Notes: generated from the letters alone by a model not told the origin. 64,000 bases of DNA from Tenrec ecaudatus (GCF_050624435.1 NC_134538.1:129438937-129502936), one strand, 5' to 3'. Positions 47,827 through 60,984 are shown, counted from the stretch's first letter. Numbers and translations are program-made.

Positions 47827-48161
47827 CATTACTGTGAATAGCGATACATCTAAACAACTCTGGAAAGGCACACCTAAGCAGATAAACACAGAGTTCTTGA
47901 AGGAAAAAAAATAGCTAAAGAGGAATCAGAATGTGAGAGACCATCTGTCAAAGCTACAACGCTGAGAACTTATCCAGACTACAGAAAACGCTTCAACTAT
48001 ATAAGTAGGGGATTAATCAGGTGGGGAGAAAACCAATGAAATTAATTTTAGGTGGAAATTTGTTAACCAGGAGGCAAACTAAAAAGAACTATAAAGCATT
48101 CTGGGACAGGAAATAATGGACAGGATGCCTGTGTTTTTGCTGGTATTAAGTGATACTAAGT
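47827..48161. other. No gene or element recognised
   Basis: Short spacer between SINE and RTE. Confidence 0.5.
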
Positions 48162-48650
48162 GTTTGTTGTTATTAGGTCAGTTCCTACTGGTAGAGACCT
48201 TGTGTACAACAGAATAAAGCAGTGTCTGGTCTGCAGCATCCTCACATCTTTTCTGAACTTTAAGCCCATTCTTGCAGCCTCTGTGTCAATTCATCTTGTC
48301 AAGGCATCTTTCTCTTTTAGCTGCCTCTCTACTTTACCATGCATGCCATCCTTCTCCGGGATTTGGTGTCTCCTGACACCATGTCCAGGTGCATGAGATG
48401 AAGTCGAAGTCTTACCATCTTTACCTCTAAAGAGTATAGCGTATTCTGGATGCATTTCTTCCAAGGCAGCTTTGTTTTTGTTCTTTGGGCAGTCCACTGT
48501 AAGTTCATTATTGTTTGCCAGGACAAAAATTCAAATACATTGATTCTGCTCTGATCTTCCATACTGAATATTCAATTTTCATATACATATGAGACAATTT
48601 AAAATGCTATGGGTTGAGTCAGAGGTACCTTATTCCTCAAAGTTACCTGC
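48162..48650 (-). mobile_element. RTE 3' end, reverse
   Basis: Plus strand starts with the antisense RTE tail (gttgttattaggtcagttcc), then 3' UTR blocks (gtgtcaattcatcttgtcaa, ctctactttaccatgcatgc) and the ORF2 C-terminus (ttcttccaaggcagctttgt, ctttgggcagtccactgta). 5'-truncated and broken. The 3' terminus looks complete. Confidence 0.85.
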
Positions 48651-48667
48651 TTAATTTACAACATATT

Positions 48668-50010
48668 TTTCAATCATTTCATACAATTCTTATCACAATC
48701 CATACATACATCGCTTGTGTAAAGTACATTTGTGTATTCATTGCCCTCATCATTCTCAGAACATTTGCTCTCCACCTAAGCCCCTGGTATCAGCTCCTCA
48801 TTTTTCCCCTCCCTCTCCACTCCCTCCTCCCTATGTACCCTTGATAAGTTATAAATTATTATTTTGTCCTATCTTGCCCTGTCTTACGTCTCCCTTCACC
48901 CACTTTTTCTGTTATCCATCCCCCAAGGAGGAGGTCACATGTAGATTTTTGTATTCGATTCCCCTTTCCAATCCACCCTCCCTCTATCCTCCCAGTATTA
49001 CCACTCACACCACTGGTTCTGAAGGGATCATACACCCTGGATTCCCTGTGTCTCTAGTTCCTATCTGTACCAGTGTGCATCCTCTGGTCTAACCAGATTT
49101 GTAAGGTAAATTTGGGATCATGATAGTGAGGGGAGGAAGAAGCATTTAGAAACTAGAGGAAAGATGTATGCTTCATTGTTGCTACATTGCACACTGGCTG
49201 GCTTATCTCCTCCCCAAAGCTCTTCTGTAAGGGGATGTCCAGTGGCCTGCAAATGGGCTTTGGGTTTCCACTCCGCACTGCCCACCTCATTCACTATGAT
49301 ACAATTTTTTGTTCGGATGATGCCTGACACCTGATCCCTTCAACACCTCATGATCGCACAGGCTGGTGTGCTTATTCCATGTGGGCTTTGTTGCTTCTGA
49401 GCTAGTTGGCCACTTGTTTACCTTCAAGCCTTTAAGACCCCAAATGCTACATCTTTTGATAGCTGGGCACCATCAGCTTTCTTCACCACATTTTCTTATT
49501 TACCCGCTTTGTCTTCAGTGGTTGTGTCGGGAAGGTGAGCATCATAGAATGCCAATTTAATAGAAGAAAGTATTCTTGCATTGAGCGAGTTCTTGAGTGG
49601 AGACCCAATGTCCTTCTGCTACCTTAATAATAAGCCTATAAATATATGCACATAGATCTATTTCACCATCCTCATATATAAATATACTTGCATATGTACA
49701 TGCCTTTATGTAGGCCTCTATAAATGCCCTTTGCCTCCTAGCTATTTTCTCTCTTTCCTTTGACTTTCCTCTTGGTCCACTATCATGCTCAGTCTTCATT
49801 TGGGTTTCAATAATTCCTCTTGGTTACATTACCCTTGATCACGCCCTACCAGGTCTCCTACACCCTCCTCACCACCAATTTGGATCACTTGTTGTTCCTT
49901 TATCCTTGGGTTTGTTAACACCACTGCCTTTCCCCCCACTTACCCATCTCCTATGTCCCCCAGGAACTGTCAGTCCCGTTTGCTTGCTGCAAATTTACCC
50001 AAATAAATAC
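48668..50010 (-). mobile_element. Family X, 1.34-kb copy, reverse
   Basis: From catttcatacaattcttatc through ccaaggaggaggtcacatg, tgtgcatcctctggtctaac, cattcactatgatacaattt, tttaagaccccaaatgctac and gggtttcaataattcctctt to the 5' portion (cccccaggaactgtcag). Good block order. Target duplication not found. Confidence 0.85.
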
Positions 50011-50889
50011 ACCCTTTGATCCCTTGAATGCTGCTCCCCTGAGCAATGATTGTGGATACAAAAACGACAAACTATTCAAACCTATTTATAAATATATAAA
50101 CTTAGAGCTTCAAAATTTTAATGGATGTAGAATCATCCCCTTATTTAGTGACTATATCAGTCACTAAACTAAACCACAATAAATTATTTGATATTTATGT
50201 TCGTGCATGGAAAAGAAAGAAGGAGAGAAGGGAGAGGAGAAAAAGAAGAAGAAAAAGCTATGTATACTACATTCTGCCGGGTTAATGGTTTAATAGAAAT
50301 CGAAGATATGTATAACCATTTTACTGATCTCTCCAAATATCCTCAACTCTTTTTCTCGCCAAAGTAAAAATAAGAAAACCTAGCACATACCTACCCAGAA
50401 AGTGGCAGGCATTCTAAGATATGCCAGGACACTGAATTGTTTCAACAAAATCCAGTCACAGAAAAAAGAGGGTAAGTCATAAAGTATTGCTACTGTCATT
50501 CTAGTTGATACATACACGGGCTTATTAAAATAAGGTTAAATTGGTTAAATGAGTCTTTAAGATTAATGGGAAATGCAGACAAGATATTTCAGTAACATAT
50601 TCTTATTGCTCTTGTTAGGGTGCCTCCCAAGAGAGATCAAATCAAAGCAATGACTTCCAATGATATCCAGTGTGATCCAGCTCATCAGTTAAATTCAAGG
50701 CAGAGAGGTCAACTCAGAAATGTATACACATTGCTTATAGGGATGCCAAAGGGATAATCTGGTGTCATTTCTTGAAGGACACAGGGCAATGATGGGACTG
50801 GCTAGAAATATTTTTTTATGAAAATCAAAACTGTAGTGTTCAGGGAAAAATAACAGGATATTAGTCAAGATTTTATTTTTTCCTCCATC
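50011..50889. other. No gene or element recognised
   Basis: AT-rich, with a purine run (agaaagaaggagagaaggga) at 50213-50260. Confidence 0.5.
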
Positions 50890-51405
50890 AAGATAATGCA
50901 CCTGTTCTTTTAAAGGAAATACATTGCTGGTGGGATTCCAAACAAGTACAACCATTGTGGAAATTCTATGGTGCTTTCTGAAACGACTGGAAATAGCAGT
51001 ATCATGACCCAGCAATATCTTTGCAGGCCATGTACCTCAAAGAAGTATGAGACAGAAGAACAGACATACTGCTCTTCCTTGTCTTTTGAAGCACAGCTCA
51101 CAACTGCAAGAAGCCTGAAGCAGCCCAAATGCTCGTCCGCTGAAGAGTGGATAGAGAAACTCTGGTACATGCACGCAATGGAATACTATGAGTCCCCCCA
51201 AAGCAGTGATGAAACCTTGAAACATCTTATGGTACTGATTGATCTGGAAAGCATTTGCTTAATGACGCTAATCATAAAAGGACTAATGTTGAATGACCTC
51301 AGCACAATAAGGTTGAAGACGGGATTGGATGCCCAGGCTGTGTAGTTTCCTAAATAGGTCCCCAAGCAATGACGTAGTAGGCCTACCTAGTCCCATAAAC
51401 TATAC
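50890..51405 (+). mobile_element. L1 3' end
   Basis: Forward sequence typical of the ORF2 end and 3' UTR of mammalian L1: tgctggtgggattccaaaca, tgacccagcaatatctttgc, gaagcagcccaaatgctcgt and gcacgcaatggaatactatg follow in the known order. The frame at 50968-51345 is not conserved coding. Truncated on the left; meets the mariner at about 51409. Confidence 0.75.
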
Positions 51406-51408
51406 AAT

Positions 51409-52314
51409 GGCGTACCCTCAAATATGAAATGGAATTTCACTGGACAGAGTAGAACTTTCAAAGCACACATTTCCCCACTAGGTGAGCATCAAACAACTCA
51501 CTCGAAGTTAGCGCACCCAGTGGCGTCTCCTGGGAAGATTCTCTCTGGTCGCAGTGAATTTTTTCATAAAAGCAGTTTTGCTTGAAACTCTTTTTTCGTG
51601 AGCGTTGATTTAAGAGAACAACGTGCGGCTGTGAAGTTTTGTTTCCTGCTCAGGAAAATGCCACAGAAACTGTTGTGATGTTGAAACAGCTTACATGGAT
51701 AGCGCTATGGGAAAACTTCAAGTGGAAGAGGGTTTTCTCATTTCAAAAAAAAAGAAATTTTGATTAATGACAGTCCACATTCTGGACATCCACCAACTTC
51801 CCAAATTGATGGCAATGCTGACCCACAGTGCACTTGGAGCTCATTCCACTAGGTCCGACTGTTAAGCAAGTTCTCTATTTATAGGTTCTGAAAAGACTGC
51901 ACAACAGTGTGTGACAGAAAAGGCCTGATCTGTGGCAGATGGGGAATGGTTTTGCCACTACAACAATGCACCTGCTCACACACTCTCGGTGCACCAGTTT
52001 TTGACAAAAACCAGCATGCCTCTCTTGCCCCACATGCTTACTCACCTGAACATGCTCCATGCTACTTCTTTTCATTTCTGCAATTGAAGAGGGACAGGAG
52101 TGGACAGTGATTTGACTAGGTTGAAGAGGTGAAAAAAAATTGAGGAGTGTGTCAGCCAGCCAAAGAGATGAATTTGAAAAATATTTCCAAGAATGGAACT
52201 GCAGATTTAACAAATGTATTAAATGTAATAGAGAAAACTTGGAAGGTGATGAGGTTGTTCTGTAAAAAAAATTAATACATAGCTTTGAAAATAATTGTTT
52301 TTTTTTGAGGTGTA
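51409..52314 (+). mobile_element. mariner relic, internally deleted (~0.9 kb)
   Basis: Sense mariner transposon. An N-terminal helix-turn-helix region (ttgtgatgttgaaacagctt onward) passes directly, at about 51812-51840, to the C-terminal catalytic part (ccactaggtccgactgttaa; caacaatgcacctgctcaca, the HDNAPAH-type region). The C-terminus has tgaagaggtgaaaaaaaatt and WNCRFNKCI. About 400 bases of the middle, holding the first catalytic Asp, are missing. Ends resemble the other mariner at 55390. Confidence 0.8.
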
Positions 52315-53375
52315 TGACCTCTTGCATAATTCCCAATAATAATATCTTAAAAACCATCTTAAGAGAGGTTATCTCATTCAACATTAGGTCAATTCCCCAT
52401 GCTTTGGGGAGAAGGAGACTATCAATTAATTCCTGCCATGTCACAATGTTCTATGGTCATCCCAAATCAACAGATAATCATATAGCAATAATTATTGAAA
52501 CTTACTGGAAACTCAAATCAAGAGGTGGAAGGAAAATGTCTGTACTAGTGAAGGCAATTATTCTTCACTGAGTTAAGCTTGTTGGGGCACCCAATCTTTG
52601 AGGAAAATGCTTAACATTACTTATAGAGATCCCAAGGGGGGAAATATGCCCCGTATTATGTTCCTAACTGGGAATTTTCACCTATTTTCTAGCTACCGGT
52701 GTCTTAGGTAACATGCCATATACAATTGGGACATTACACTCTGTCCTTTCAAGGTACACAAGACCCTTCTAAACTAACTGGATATTACCTTCAATTCACT
52801 TGTAGCAGAACTAAGAACTTGGAATATACCCTTGAACTTTAAACTGAAATGCCCTCATGGGAGAAAAAGTAGACAATCATTAAGCAATTGGTGGCTGTTG
52901 GACTTTGAGGGGGTTGAGACCTGCTGAGGTTACCAAATGAATGGCAACCTGGCACCAACATATATTTGCCATTGTCATTTTGTGCCATGTTAATCTACTA
53001 GAAATGGTTCTGCCTTTGTAAATGAGTTTTACTGAAAGCATTGCCATACTTCCCACCTTATGGTTTGTTACTAGTGTCTAGGCACCCACATTTTGAATCT
53101 ATAAGTTAACAATTCACATATTGGAGCAGAATAAGAAATCCTACATACGTTTAAATCCCCTTTGTTCAATAGTACTTTCCATTACCAAATTTACTGTAAC
53201 TATTCATAGAATTATGTTAAGTCCCTGCAGAAGCTTTTTGATGTACTACAATATAATGACAATACTATCTCCAACAGTGAACCAGGGACATATAGACACT
53301 AAAGTTCCTTGAGCTCTCATTTAATTTTAGTCCTACTATAAAAACAATTAGTTCTTGTGAAATGTCCATGCCTGG
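52315..53375. other. No gene or element recognised
   Basis: AT-rich with short meaningless frames. Confidence 0.5.
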
Positions 53376-53740
53376 CCCTTGCCCTCATGAGGAGATGATT
53401 GAAGATATGGGTGCCATAGATAAATGTGGTAAAGAGATCAGAGAGTGCCCAAATTTCAGGAAAAGTAGTGTCTGGGATCTTAAAGGCTTGGCTCAAAACA
53501 AGCAGCAATCTAAGTTGGGCTTTTATTAAGTCTACATGGGAGCAGCATACCAGCCTTTGTGATCCAAGGACTGTAAACCATAAGATGGAAATCTGGAGGA
53601 GCGAATGGTACCGTACCTAAATTCTAAACAGTCAGTTTGTAGAAAGCTATGAATGACATTGGAAGCCCAAAGTTGATTTTCAGGGCCCCTCTGTGGATTG
53701 AGTCCACTTTAAGCCCCACTGTTCATAGACTAGAAATGTG
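53376..53740 (+). mobile_element. Old family X fragment
   Basis: A diverged copy of the middle region: gccctcatgaggagatgatt, aagtagtgtctgggatctta, aaaggcttggctcaaaacaa, agcagcataccagcctttgt. More mutated than other copies, so the family has been active over a long time. Confidence 0.6.
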
Positions 53741-54194
53741 AACAGTCCCAATATCAGATAAAGAATATTATAAAGTGGATTTTAGCAGTGGTGCTTGAGC
53801 GGGAGTAGCACCCTTTGTCATTAGTTCTTCCTTTGTCTCATTTTGAATTTATTCTAAATTTTTAATATTCTCTGCTTTCTCGAAGGAAGATCAAAATGTT
53901 TCTCTGTTTTATAAGATCATTGTGGAGGGGCCCTTTTTAATGTTTTGTTGACCTTGATCTTTATAGAGAAGCCAGGATAGGTGGATTTATGAAGGCAGGA
54001 GCTGAGGTAATGACTGCCCACGGGCAGGGCAGCGAAGGGTAGAGAAAATGGGGAATCAACACCAATGGGTATTGTCATGATAATTATAAAACCCTTCCTA
54101 ATAGGATATTAACTATAGCTCAATGAAACAATTTGTAATGACATGATTTTATTAGCATATTTTGTGTTCATTTAACAAATTGTTATTATTTCCT
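53741..54194. other. No gene or element recognised
   Basis: No identifiable feature. Confidence 0.5.
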
Positions 54195-54345
54195 TCAAGT
54201 CAGTTTCCTCCTTTGCATCACAGAATGAAATACTGTCAGGCTCTGCTACATTCTCACAATTGTTGCTAGTGATCTTTTGCACAACATGAAACACGGCCAG
54301 GTCCTGCACTATTCTCACAGGTGTTGCTATATCGGAGCCCATTGT
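54195..54345 (-). mobile_element. RTE 3' UTR fragment with a partial duplication
   Basis: Antisense RTE 3' tail in which the ctctgctacattctcacaat / tcctgcactattctcacagg segment occurs twice in tandem (about 54235 and 54300), followed by cggagcccattgtatcagtc. Confidence 0.6.
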
Positions 54346-54394
54346 ATCAGTCTGGGGAGAAGTGAAATTACTTCTCAAAGCTCTTCTATCCATG

Positions 54395-54475
54395 CCCTTG
54401 GTTAGCCCAGTTGGAGGAGTGAGTGTTGGGATGCTAAGAGCAAGGTCAGCAGTTCGAATCCCTGAATTAGAATAG
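54395..54475 (+). mobile_element. AfroSINE head fragment
   Basis: tRNA-like head with ggttagcccagttgg and the B-box-like aggtcagcagttcgaatccc. The B-box is well kept, but the rest of the SINE is missing. It is not a tRNA gene because no cloverleaf with paired acceptor stem is seen. Confidence 0.6.
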
Positions 54476-55190
54476 ACTATGAGAGTGAGATCCACATCTT
54501 TGTAACTTTAACCATAGGGTTGGCTGGGTCAAAGTGGTGTGAAACACTAATGGAGGGCTTGGACAGTATGCCTAGTCTACCGTCTGCACGAGTGAGCCAT
54601 CTCCAAAGCACGAGGAGAGGAATCGTGATCATCAAGAACTCCACCGGAGCACCTGGGAAGTCCTTCCAGCAGACACACCAGAGGGGTCTTGCCACATGGA
54701 GACCAAGGGACAGAACACTAGGGCCTTGCTGACATCACGAGGTAGAGCCGGAGCAGAGCACTGGCCTTCCCAGACAGCTTTTGAGGAAGTGTGATCAAAC
54801 ATTCGTAATCAGCTTAATTCCTTACATAAAAGGTAGCATTTACCTTTTTAGGTAGATGAAAACTCCAAATATGCAAACCCCCTAAATGCCCTATTAATTG
54901 TATCATGATTAGCATAGCACTTGAAATTCTAATCCAGCAGTATAATTGTCAACTTAAAATTAATTAATTTTTTGTTGTTTTCAGAATGTGTACCACTGCA
55001 TCACTAATCACATTTTGGATATAATGAAACTTCCAAGATATATTGGAAATGACCAAGAAATACAGTAACAAAAACAAATAAATGAGGTGGAAAAGGGAAA
55101 TGTTGTTGTTGCTTTTTCTTAATGTTGTTTTAATTATAATGAAGTTAATGGTATATTTATATAAGACTTAAAATGATAGAGTAGTTAAAA
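54476..55190. other. Unrecognised, first 300 bases GC-richer
   Basis: 54500-54790 contains a 70-codon forward frame and a 72-codon reverse frame without motifs. The rest is AT-rich. Confidence 0.45.
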
Positions 55191-55350
55191 GAGACCTGAT
55201 GCAGAGGGCTTAAGTGGAAAGCAAATGCTTTGAGAGTGATTAGGGCAAAGAATGTACGGATGTGCTTTACACAATTGATGTATGTATATGTGTGGATTGT
55301 GATAAGAGTTGTATGAGCCCCTAATAAAATGTAAAAAAAGAAAAGAAAAA
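55191..55350 (+). mobile_element. Family X tail, short
   Basis: The last ~150 bases in sense orientation: gacctgatgcagagggctta, gtggaaagcaaatgctttga and gagcccctaataaaatgtaa plus A-rich tail. Flanks share aaaagag. Confidence 0.85.
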
Positions 55351-55389
55351 AAAGAGGATTTGGGAATAGAAAGAAACAAGTATATATGA

Positions 55390-56283
55390 GAGGGTACCAA
55401 AAATGGACTTTTTTTTTTACAAAAAAACCTTATTACCTTCAAAGTACTCTCAATTACACTTAATGTATGTGTCAAATATGCAATTACATTCTTGGAAACA
55501 TTTTTCAAATTCATCTATTTGGATGGCTGACCTCACCTCCCTCGTTTTTTTCTTCACCTCTCCTATGTCTTCAAACTGCTGTCCTTTCATGTCCCTCTAC
55601 AATTGCAGAAATAAAAAGAAGTCACACGGAGCACAGTCAGGTGAGTACAGTGTGTGCAGCAAGAGAGGCATTCTGGCTTTTGTCACAAACAGGCTCACCG
55701 AGACGGCTGTGTGAGCAGGTGCACTGTTGTGGTGGCAAAAGCCAGACCTCCGTCTGCCATGAATCAGGCCTTTTTTGTCACACTCTGTTAAGCTATCTTT
55801 TCAGACTCTCTAAATAGAAAGCTTGAATAACAGTCTGACCTAGTGGAACATGCTCGTAATGCACTACAAGTTGACATTTCCATCCATTCAGGAAGTTGAA
55901 CTAAGTCCAGAAGGAAGTTTTTCATCATCAATGTTTCACCTTTTTGAAACAAGGAAAACACTAGTCCATTGAGATTTTCCCCATAGCACTGTCCTTGTAA
56001 GGATTATTCAGCATCTAAACAGTTTGGGCACCACTTTTCCCAAGCAGGAAACAATATTACGCAGCAAAGGTGCATTTCCCTTAAATTAGCCATCACAAAA
56101 AAAGAGGTTTTAGTGAAGCTGCTTTTATTAAAAAATTCACTGTGACAAGAAGGAATCTTCCCAGGCGAAGCCACTGGGTTCACTAATTCAGAGATTTGAT
56201 GGATGCTCATCTAGCAGGGGAAAATGTGTACTACGAAAGCTCCAGCCAATTGAGCTTTTTTCCACTATTTTTTGAAGGTAGCC
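55390..56283 (-). mobile_element. mariner relic, internally deleted, reverse
   Basis: 894 bp with similar terminal motifs: gagggtaccaaaaatgga at the left and, in reverse complement, ggctaccttcaaaaaatag at the right. Reverse strand reads the same N-terminal part as the 51.4-kb copy, then jumps at the same point to the C-terminal catalytic half (caccacaacagtgcacctgc). Target TA duplication cannot be confirmed. No intact transposase. Confidence 0.85.
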
Positions 56284-56411
56284 CATGATATTTTGGTGAA
56301 ATTAGGCATGTGTCTTAAAGATGTGGTGAAAATGAACAGGGACTTTTAATTAAGTAGAAATTAATATATTTCTTAGTGGAAGGACAAGAATAATAAAATA
56401 AAATGAGATAA
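56284..56411. other. Short spacer
   Basis: No feature. Confidence 0.4.
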
Positions 56412-56578
56412 AAACTCATTTCCATGGTTCTGCCTCATGGTGATTTTCTAAGACATGATTGAGTGTCCTGCAGTGCTCCCCAGGCTGTGATCTCTAAGGA
56501 GGATGACTAACGACCCCATCTTTCTCCCATGAAGCAGGCAGAGTATTCCAACTACCAGCCTAGCAGCTCGCTCCTTAA
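56412..56578 (-). mobile_element. AfroSINE, reverse, degraded
   Basis: Antisense tail and middle (gttctgcctcatggtgattt, ccccatctttctcccatgaa) and head end (cctagcagctcgctcc). Confidence 0.6.
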
Positions 56579-57149
56579 GAAACGGATATGTACGTGAGAA
56601 CATTCCAAGAGCATTGAAAATGAATAATGGAATAGCAAACATTGCACAGAAGCAAAAATAGTCAAATTTGGTGGCACATTAGAAGGTACACTTCTGAACC
56701 TCCATCAGGAGCTAGGGACAGAAACGTCTGAGTAAGAACAATGGTTAAATCCAAAGATTGATTCTTACCCAGGCAGAACCTGTAAATCCATGACCGATTC
56801 TTTCAGTTCCATGTAAACTAGTTATAAAACAACTGGAAAATGCTGCTAAATATTCATCTTAAAATGCATAATGCACCTCTAGGCACCTTGACAAAAGGAA
56901 CATCAAGGTATGTAACAATGCGCAGAGCTGATGAAGACTTACAACATAGGAAAACAGCAGTGCTGACCCATATGTAAAATTAAGCTTTGCTTTCTCTAGT
57001 TGTATATTTCTCCATAAAGTTAGAAATATAAAATTATATATGTGCATGTGTGTGTGTGTATAAACAAGTACACAGCCCTCCGTTGAGTGTAGTTCAAGAT
57101 GTCCTGCTAGTATCTTAAGCACCTTTAGCACATGTGGTTTTAGTACTTT
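56579..57149. other. No gene or element recognised
   Basis: Includes a tatatgtgcatgtgtgtgtg run at 57037-57060. Confidence 0.45.
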
Positions 57150-57342
57150 GAGGAGCCTGGACACTCCATTGGTTACATGTTGGGCTGATAACAGCAAATC
57201 CAGCCTTCCAAAACCACCGACTACTCAAGAGAAAGAAGACACTTTCCATTTCTGTGAAGAGTTATAGTCTCAGAAGCCCACAGGCTCAGTTCTACAGGAT
57301 CGGTCTGAGGTGGAACCCACTGGAAGGCAGTGAGCGAGAGTG
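57150..57342 (+). mobile_element. AfroSINE
   Basis: Forward head (ggagcctggacactccattg), middle (agagaaagaagacactttcc), gttatagtctcagaagccca and tail (ggcagtgagcgaga). Nearly complete. Confidence 0.75.
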
Positions 57343-59008
57343 GCAGCTCATTTTAGAGGCAAAGAGAGCCCAGAGAGAAGCTAATTTATCATAAGGGGTT
57401 CTGTCTAACCAATTAGGAAAAGAGAATCAGCTAAAATAATCATATTAAAATCATTCTAGAGTCTATTGGAATCAAGGGAGAAGATTGATTTGATGTAGGG
57501 TGAGACGTACACTAAAATAGTCTAATAGAGAGCTGAACTTTCTGTGGATTTTATTCTTCCTTCACTCTCTTCCTTGTGCAGTTCATATACTAATCAATAG
57601 AAAACAAGATTATTATGGGTCAGAATGGGTCTCATGAGTGGGTCTTCTCATGTTTTGAATGGATTGAGAGAAAGACACCGGCATCAGAAAAGTACCAACA
57701 AAAATTACACAAAAGCAAATACGTTAGATGCTCAGTAAAATCAGTTTTGTAACCCAGAACCCCATTTGAGATGTACTTATTCCTCCAAGCACAGGCAAGG
57801 TCAATTGCAAGTCTTCTCATTTAGTGGCTGAGTCCTTGCAGGTTCATAGCCTGGAAGAGCAGTAACACCTGGGAGATCCTCTAACACAAAGGGATCAAAG
57901 AGCAAAAGTCAAAGGAAGACCTTGAGCTACACATTCTCTCACCAAACAGATCATCCATCCTTCCTCCCCTGGGAAAGAAGGAACACTCCTGGGTGCTAAG
58001 ATCCTTACTCTGCATCTCAGGAAATCAGGAAATGGGGTGAAGAGGGCTCTCACTACCTTGATATCACCTTATTGCTCCAAAAAGGAAATCATATTAAATA
58101 AAGAAAAAGAAAAGGTGTGCTGGTACCATCCAGTCTGACGACGAATAAAGAAAGCGTAAGAATTACACTTACAAAAATTACCTTTTAGAAATTTGAGTGT
58201 TTTATAAAGCTAATCTCCAAATCCACATGACTCGATTAGATTAACAGACAAGAATTCATCAACAAATAACAAAAAAGTGTTCACTTCATAGATGTTACTG
58301 TTGCCGAAATATCTATAAGCGCACAGGTGTGATATCAAGAACTATCATTTAAACTCAGTGAAGGCTTTTCCATTGACAATGGACATTCATGCTTCCTAGA
58401 AGAAATTGAGTGTCTCAATTAGTACATTCTGAAAGATCACCATATTAAAAAGGTACAGTTAGTCATCCCTACTTTTAAAAGCACAGTTGAAATTATCTGT
58501 AATAGTTGCATTTTAAATGATGCATAATTAGTAGACTATGACCTTCTGTGGCTACTTAGTAAGTTTCCTCTAAGTGTGTATAATTGCCCCCTATCATTAT
58601 TTTTAACTGCCTTAATCATGTCCTGATTTAGGACTTCATATACCCAGATATCAGTAGGTTGTAAATATTATATAATCTTAGATTTAATTATTTAATTTAG
58701 CCTTTCCACTGAGTTCTCTTTTTTTTTCTTAAGAGTTCTATTTCTGACATATCACTTTTTGTAAAGGGGGAAATAAAAGAAAATAGTTCTATTTCCACAG
58801 AAGATTATTGGAATATTTTCCTTCTGTAAAAAACTTTTGAGGCTTCCAAAATTTTGAGGAAAATTGGATTTAAAATATAATGGAATTTTTCAACAAAAAA
58901 TTAAAAACCCTCTTGTGTAAGTTATAAAAATCATAACTTTTATAATTCAAGAAACATGAAATATGCTTTTGTTTAAAACAGAGATAACTCTGTATAAGTA
59001 AGAACTGG
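57343..59008. other. AT-rich unique sequence
   Basis: No gene or element recognised. Confidence 0.5.
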
Positions 59009-59017
59009 CTCAGAGAA

Positions 59018-60984
59018 TATTTTTTAAGTAATTTTATTGGGGGCTCCTACAACTCTTATCACCATATATCCATACATCCATCCATTATGTCAAACACATT
59101 TGTTCATATTTTGCCATCACCATTTTCAAAACATTTTCTTTCTACTTGAGCCCTTGGTATCAATTCATTTTCCCCCTCCCTCTCCCACCCACTTTCCCTC
59201 AAGAACCCTTGATAATTTATAAATCATTATTTTTTCATGTCTTACACTGACCGATGTCTCCCTTCACCCATTTTTCTGTTGTTCATCCCCCCAGGGGGCT
59301 GGTTATATGTTGATCATTATGATTGATTCCCCCTTTCTCCCCTACCTTCCCCTCACCCTCCTGGTATTTATATTCTCATTATTGGTCCTGAGGGGTTTAT
59401 CTGTCCTGGATTACCTGTGTTTCCAGCTCTGATCTGTAGCAGTGTACATATTCTGGTATAGGCAGATCTGTAAGATAGAATTGGGGTCATGATAATGGCT
59501 GGGAGGACGCATTAAAGAACTACAGGAGAGTTGTGTGTTTCAATGGTGCTATACTGCACCCTGACTGGCTCGTCTGCTACCCGGAACCCTTCTATAAGGG
59601 GATGTCTAGTTCCCTACAGATGACCTTTGGGTCTCCACACTCTACAGTCCCCCTCATTCACAATGATATGATTTTTTGTTCCAGGTCTTTGATGCCTGAT
59701 ACCTGATCCTATCAGCACCTCGTGGTCATACAGGCTGGTATGCTAATTCCATGTGGGCTTTGTTGCTTCTCAGGCAGATGACTGCTTGTTAATCTTCAAG
59801 CCTTTAAGACCCCAGATGCTATATCTTTTGTTATCCAGGCCCCATCAACCTTCTTCACCACATTTACTTATGGACCCTCTTTGTCTTCAGCAATCGTTTC
59901 AGGAAGGTGAGCATCACTGAATGCTGGCTTATGAGAACAAAGTGTTCTTGCATTGAGGGAGTACTTGTGTAGAGGCCCAATATCCACCTGCTACCTTAAC
60001 ACTAAACTTATACATATATGTACATAGATCTATTTCCCTATTGTCATGTATAAATATATTTACATATGCACATGCCTGTCTTTAGACCTCTATAAATGCC
60101 CTTTGCCTACTAGTTCTTTCCTCTATTCCCTTTTATTTTCCTCTGGTCCCACTATCATGCTCAGCCTTCATTTGGGTTTCAGGAATTCCTTTCAGTTACA
60201 TTGTCCTTGATTAAGCTCTACCAGGCTTCCTATACCCTCCTCACCATCAATTTTAGATCACTTGTTGTTCCCTTTTACCTGGGAACCCCTCCCACTACTC
60301 TCCCATGTTCCCCCAGAATCACCAGTCCTGTGTTTCTCTCCTCTGGATTGTTTAATCCCGCCTACCTTATCTAGATAGACACGCAGAGACCATAGTAAGC
60401 ACAAAAACATAACAGATAAAAACAAAGCAACAATAAGAAAACAAAATTACAACAACAACAAAACCAACCGAAAAAAAGAAAAGTCTATAAGTAGTTCAAG
60501 GTCTGTTTGTTGACCTATCAGAGTGTTTTCTGGTCGAGTCTGATGGCATGCCATGCCCTAGCGCCAAAGTCTATTTTTGTTATTCCCTGGGGAATCTGTT
60601 GCTCTGCTTCGCTTACTGTTCTGTTGCATGCCCTTAGTGTTTCGCCTTGGTGTGGTGGTATCAGATCAGGCACAATTTCTGCACTGTGTCTTCAGTCTTG
60701 TCCCCAGTAGCACTATAGGTCAGAGAGGGACGTTGCATCTTGTGGTGGGGCCAGCCCTATGGTCTGTGCATTGCCTGCTCTGAGTAGGTATACCATCCTT
60801 GGGGATTGATGGGCAAGGATGTGCTCTACTCTCTCTCCCTCCCCCTTCATTTGCTCCTGTATGTTCTGATCAGATGTGTCCCTGTCCTTGAAGTGTAGCT
60901 TCAGTGCTGTCCTCTGAAGTTAATTCTTCTGGGGGGAGTGGGGACTGTACATGTAGTTGGGATTCGGGCAGGCCCCTCAGACCT
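59018..60984 (-). mobile_element. Family X, longest uninterrupted copy (1.97 kb), with TSD
   Basis: Antisense copy starting at the A-tail complement (taattttattgggggctcct) and running through all known blocks to the 5' portion, including an A-rich/caa-rich segment at 60400-60480 and the gtctgatggcatgccatgcc region. Flanks share ctcagagaa at 59009-59017 and 60985-60993, extending imperfectly into a t-rich stretch. No long conserved frame on either strand. Confidence 0.9.

Noticed and set aside
50968-51345. 125-codon forward frame as a gene
   Set aside because: The bases match the L1 ORF2/3' UTR boundary region; openness is chance.
54395-54475. tRNA gene
   Set aside because: A tRNA-like B-box is present but no paired acceptor stem or full cloverleaf; it is the head of an AfroSINE.
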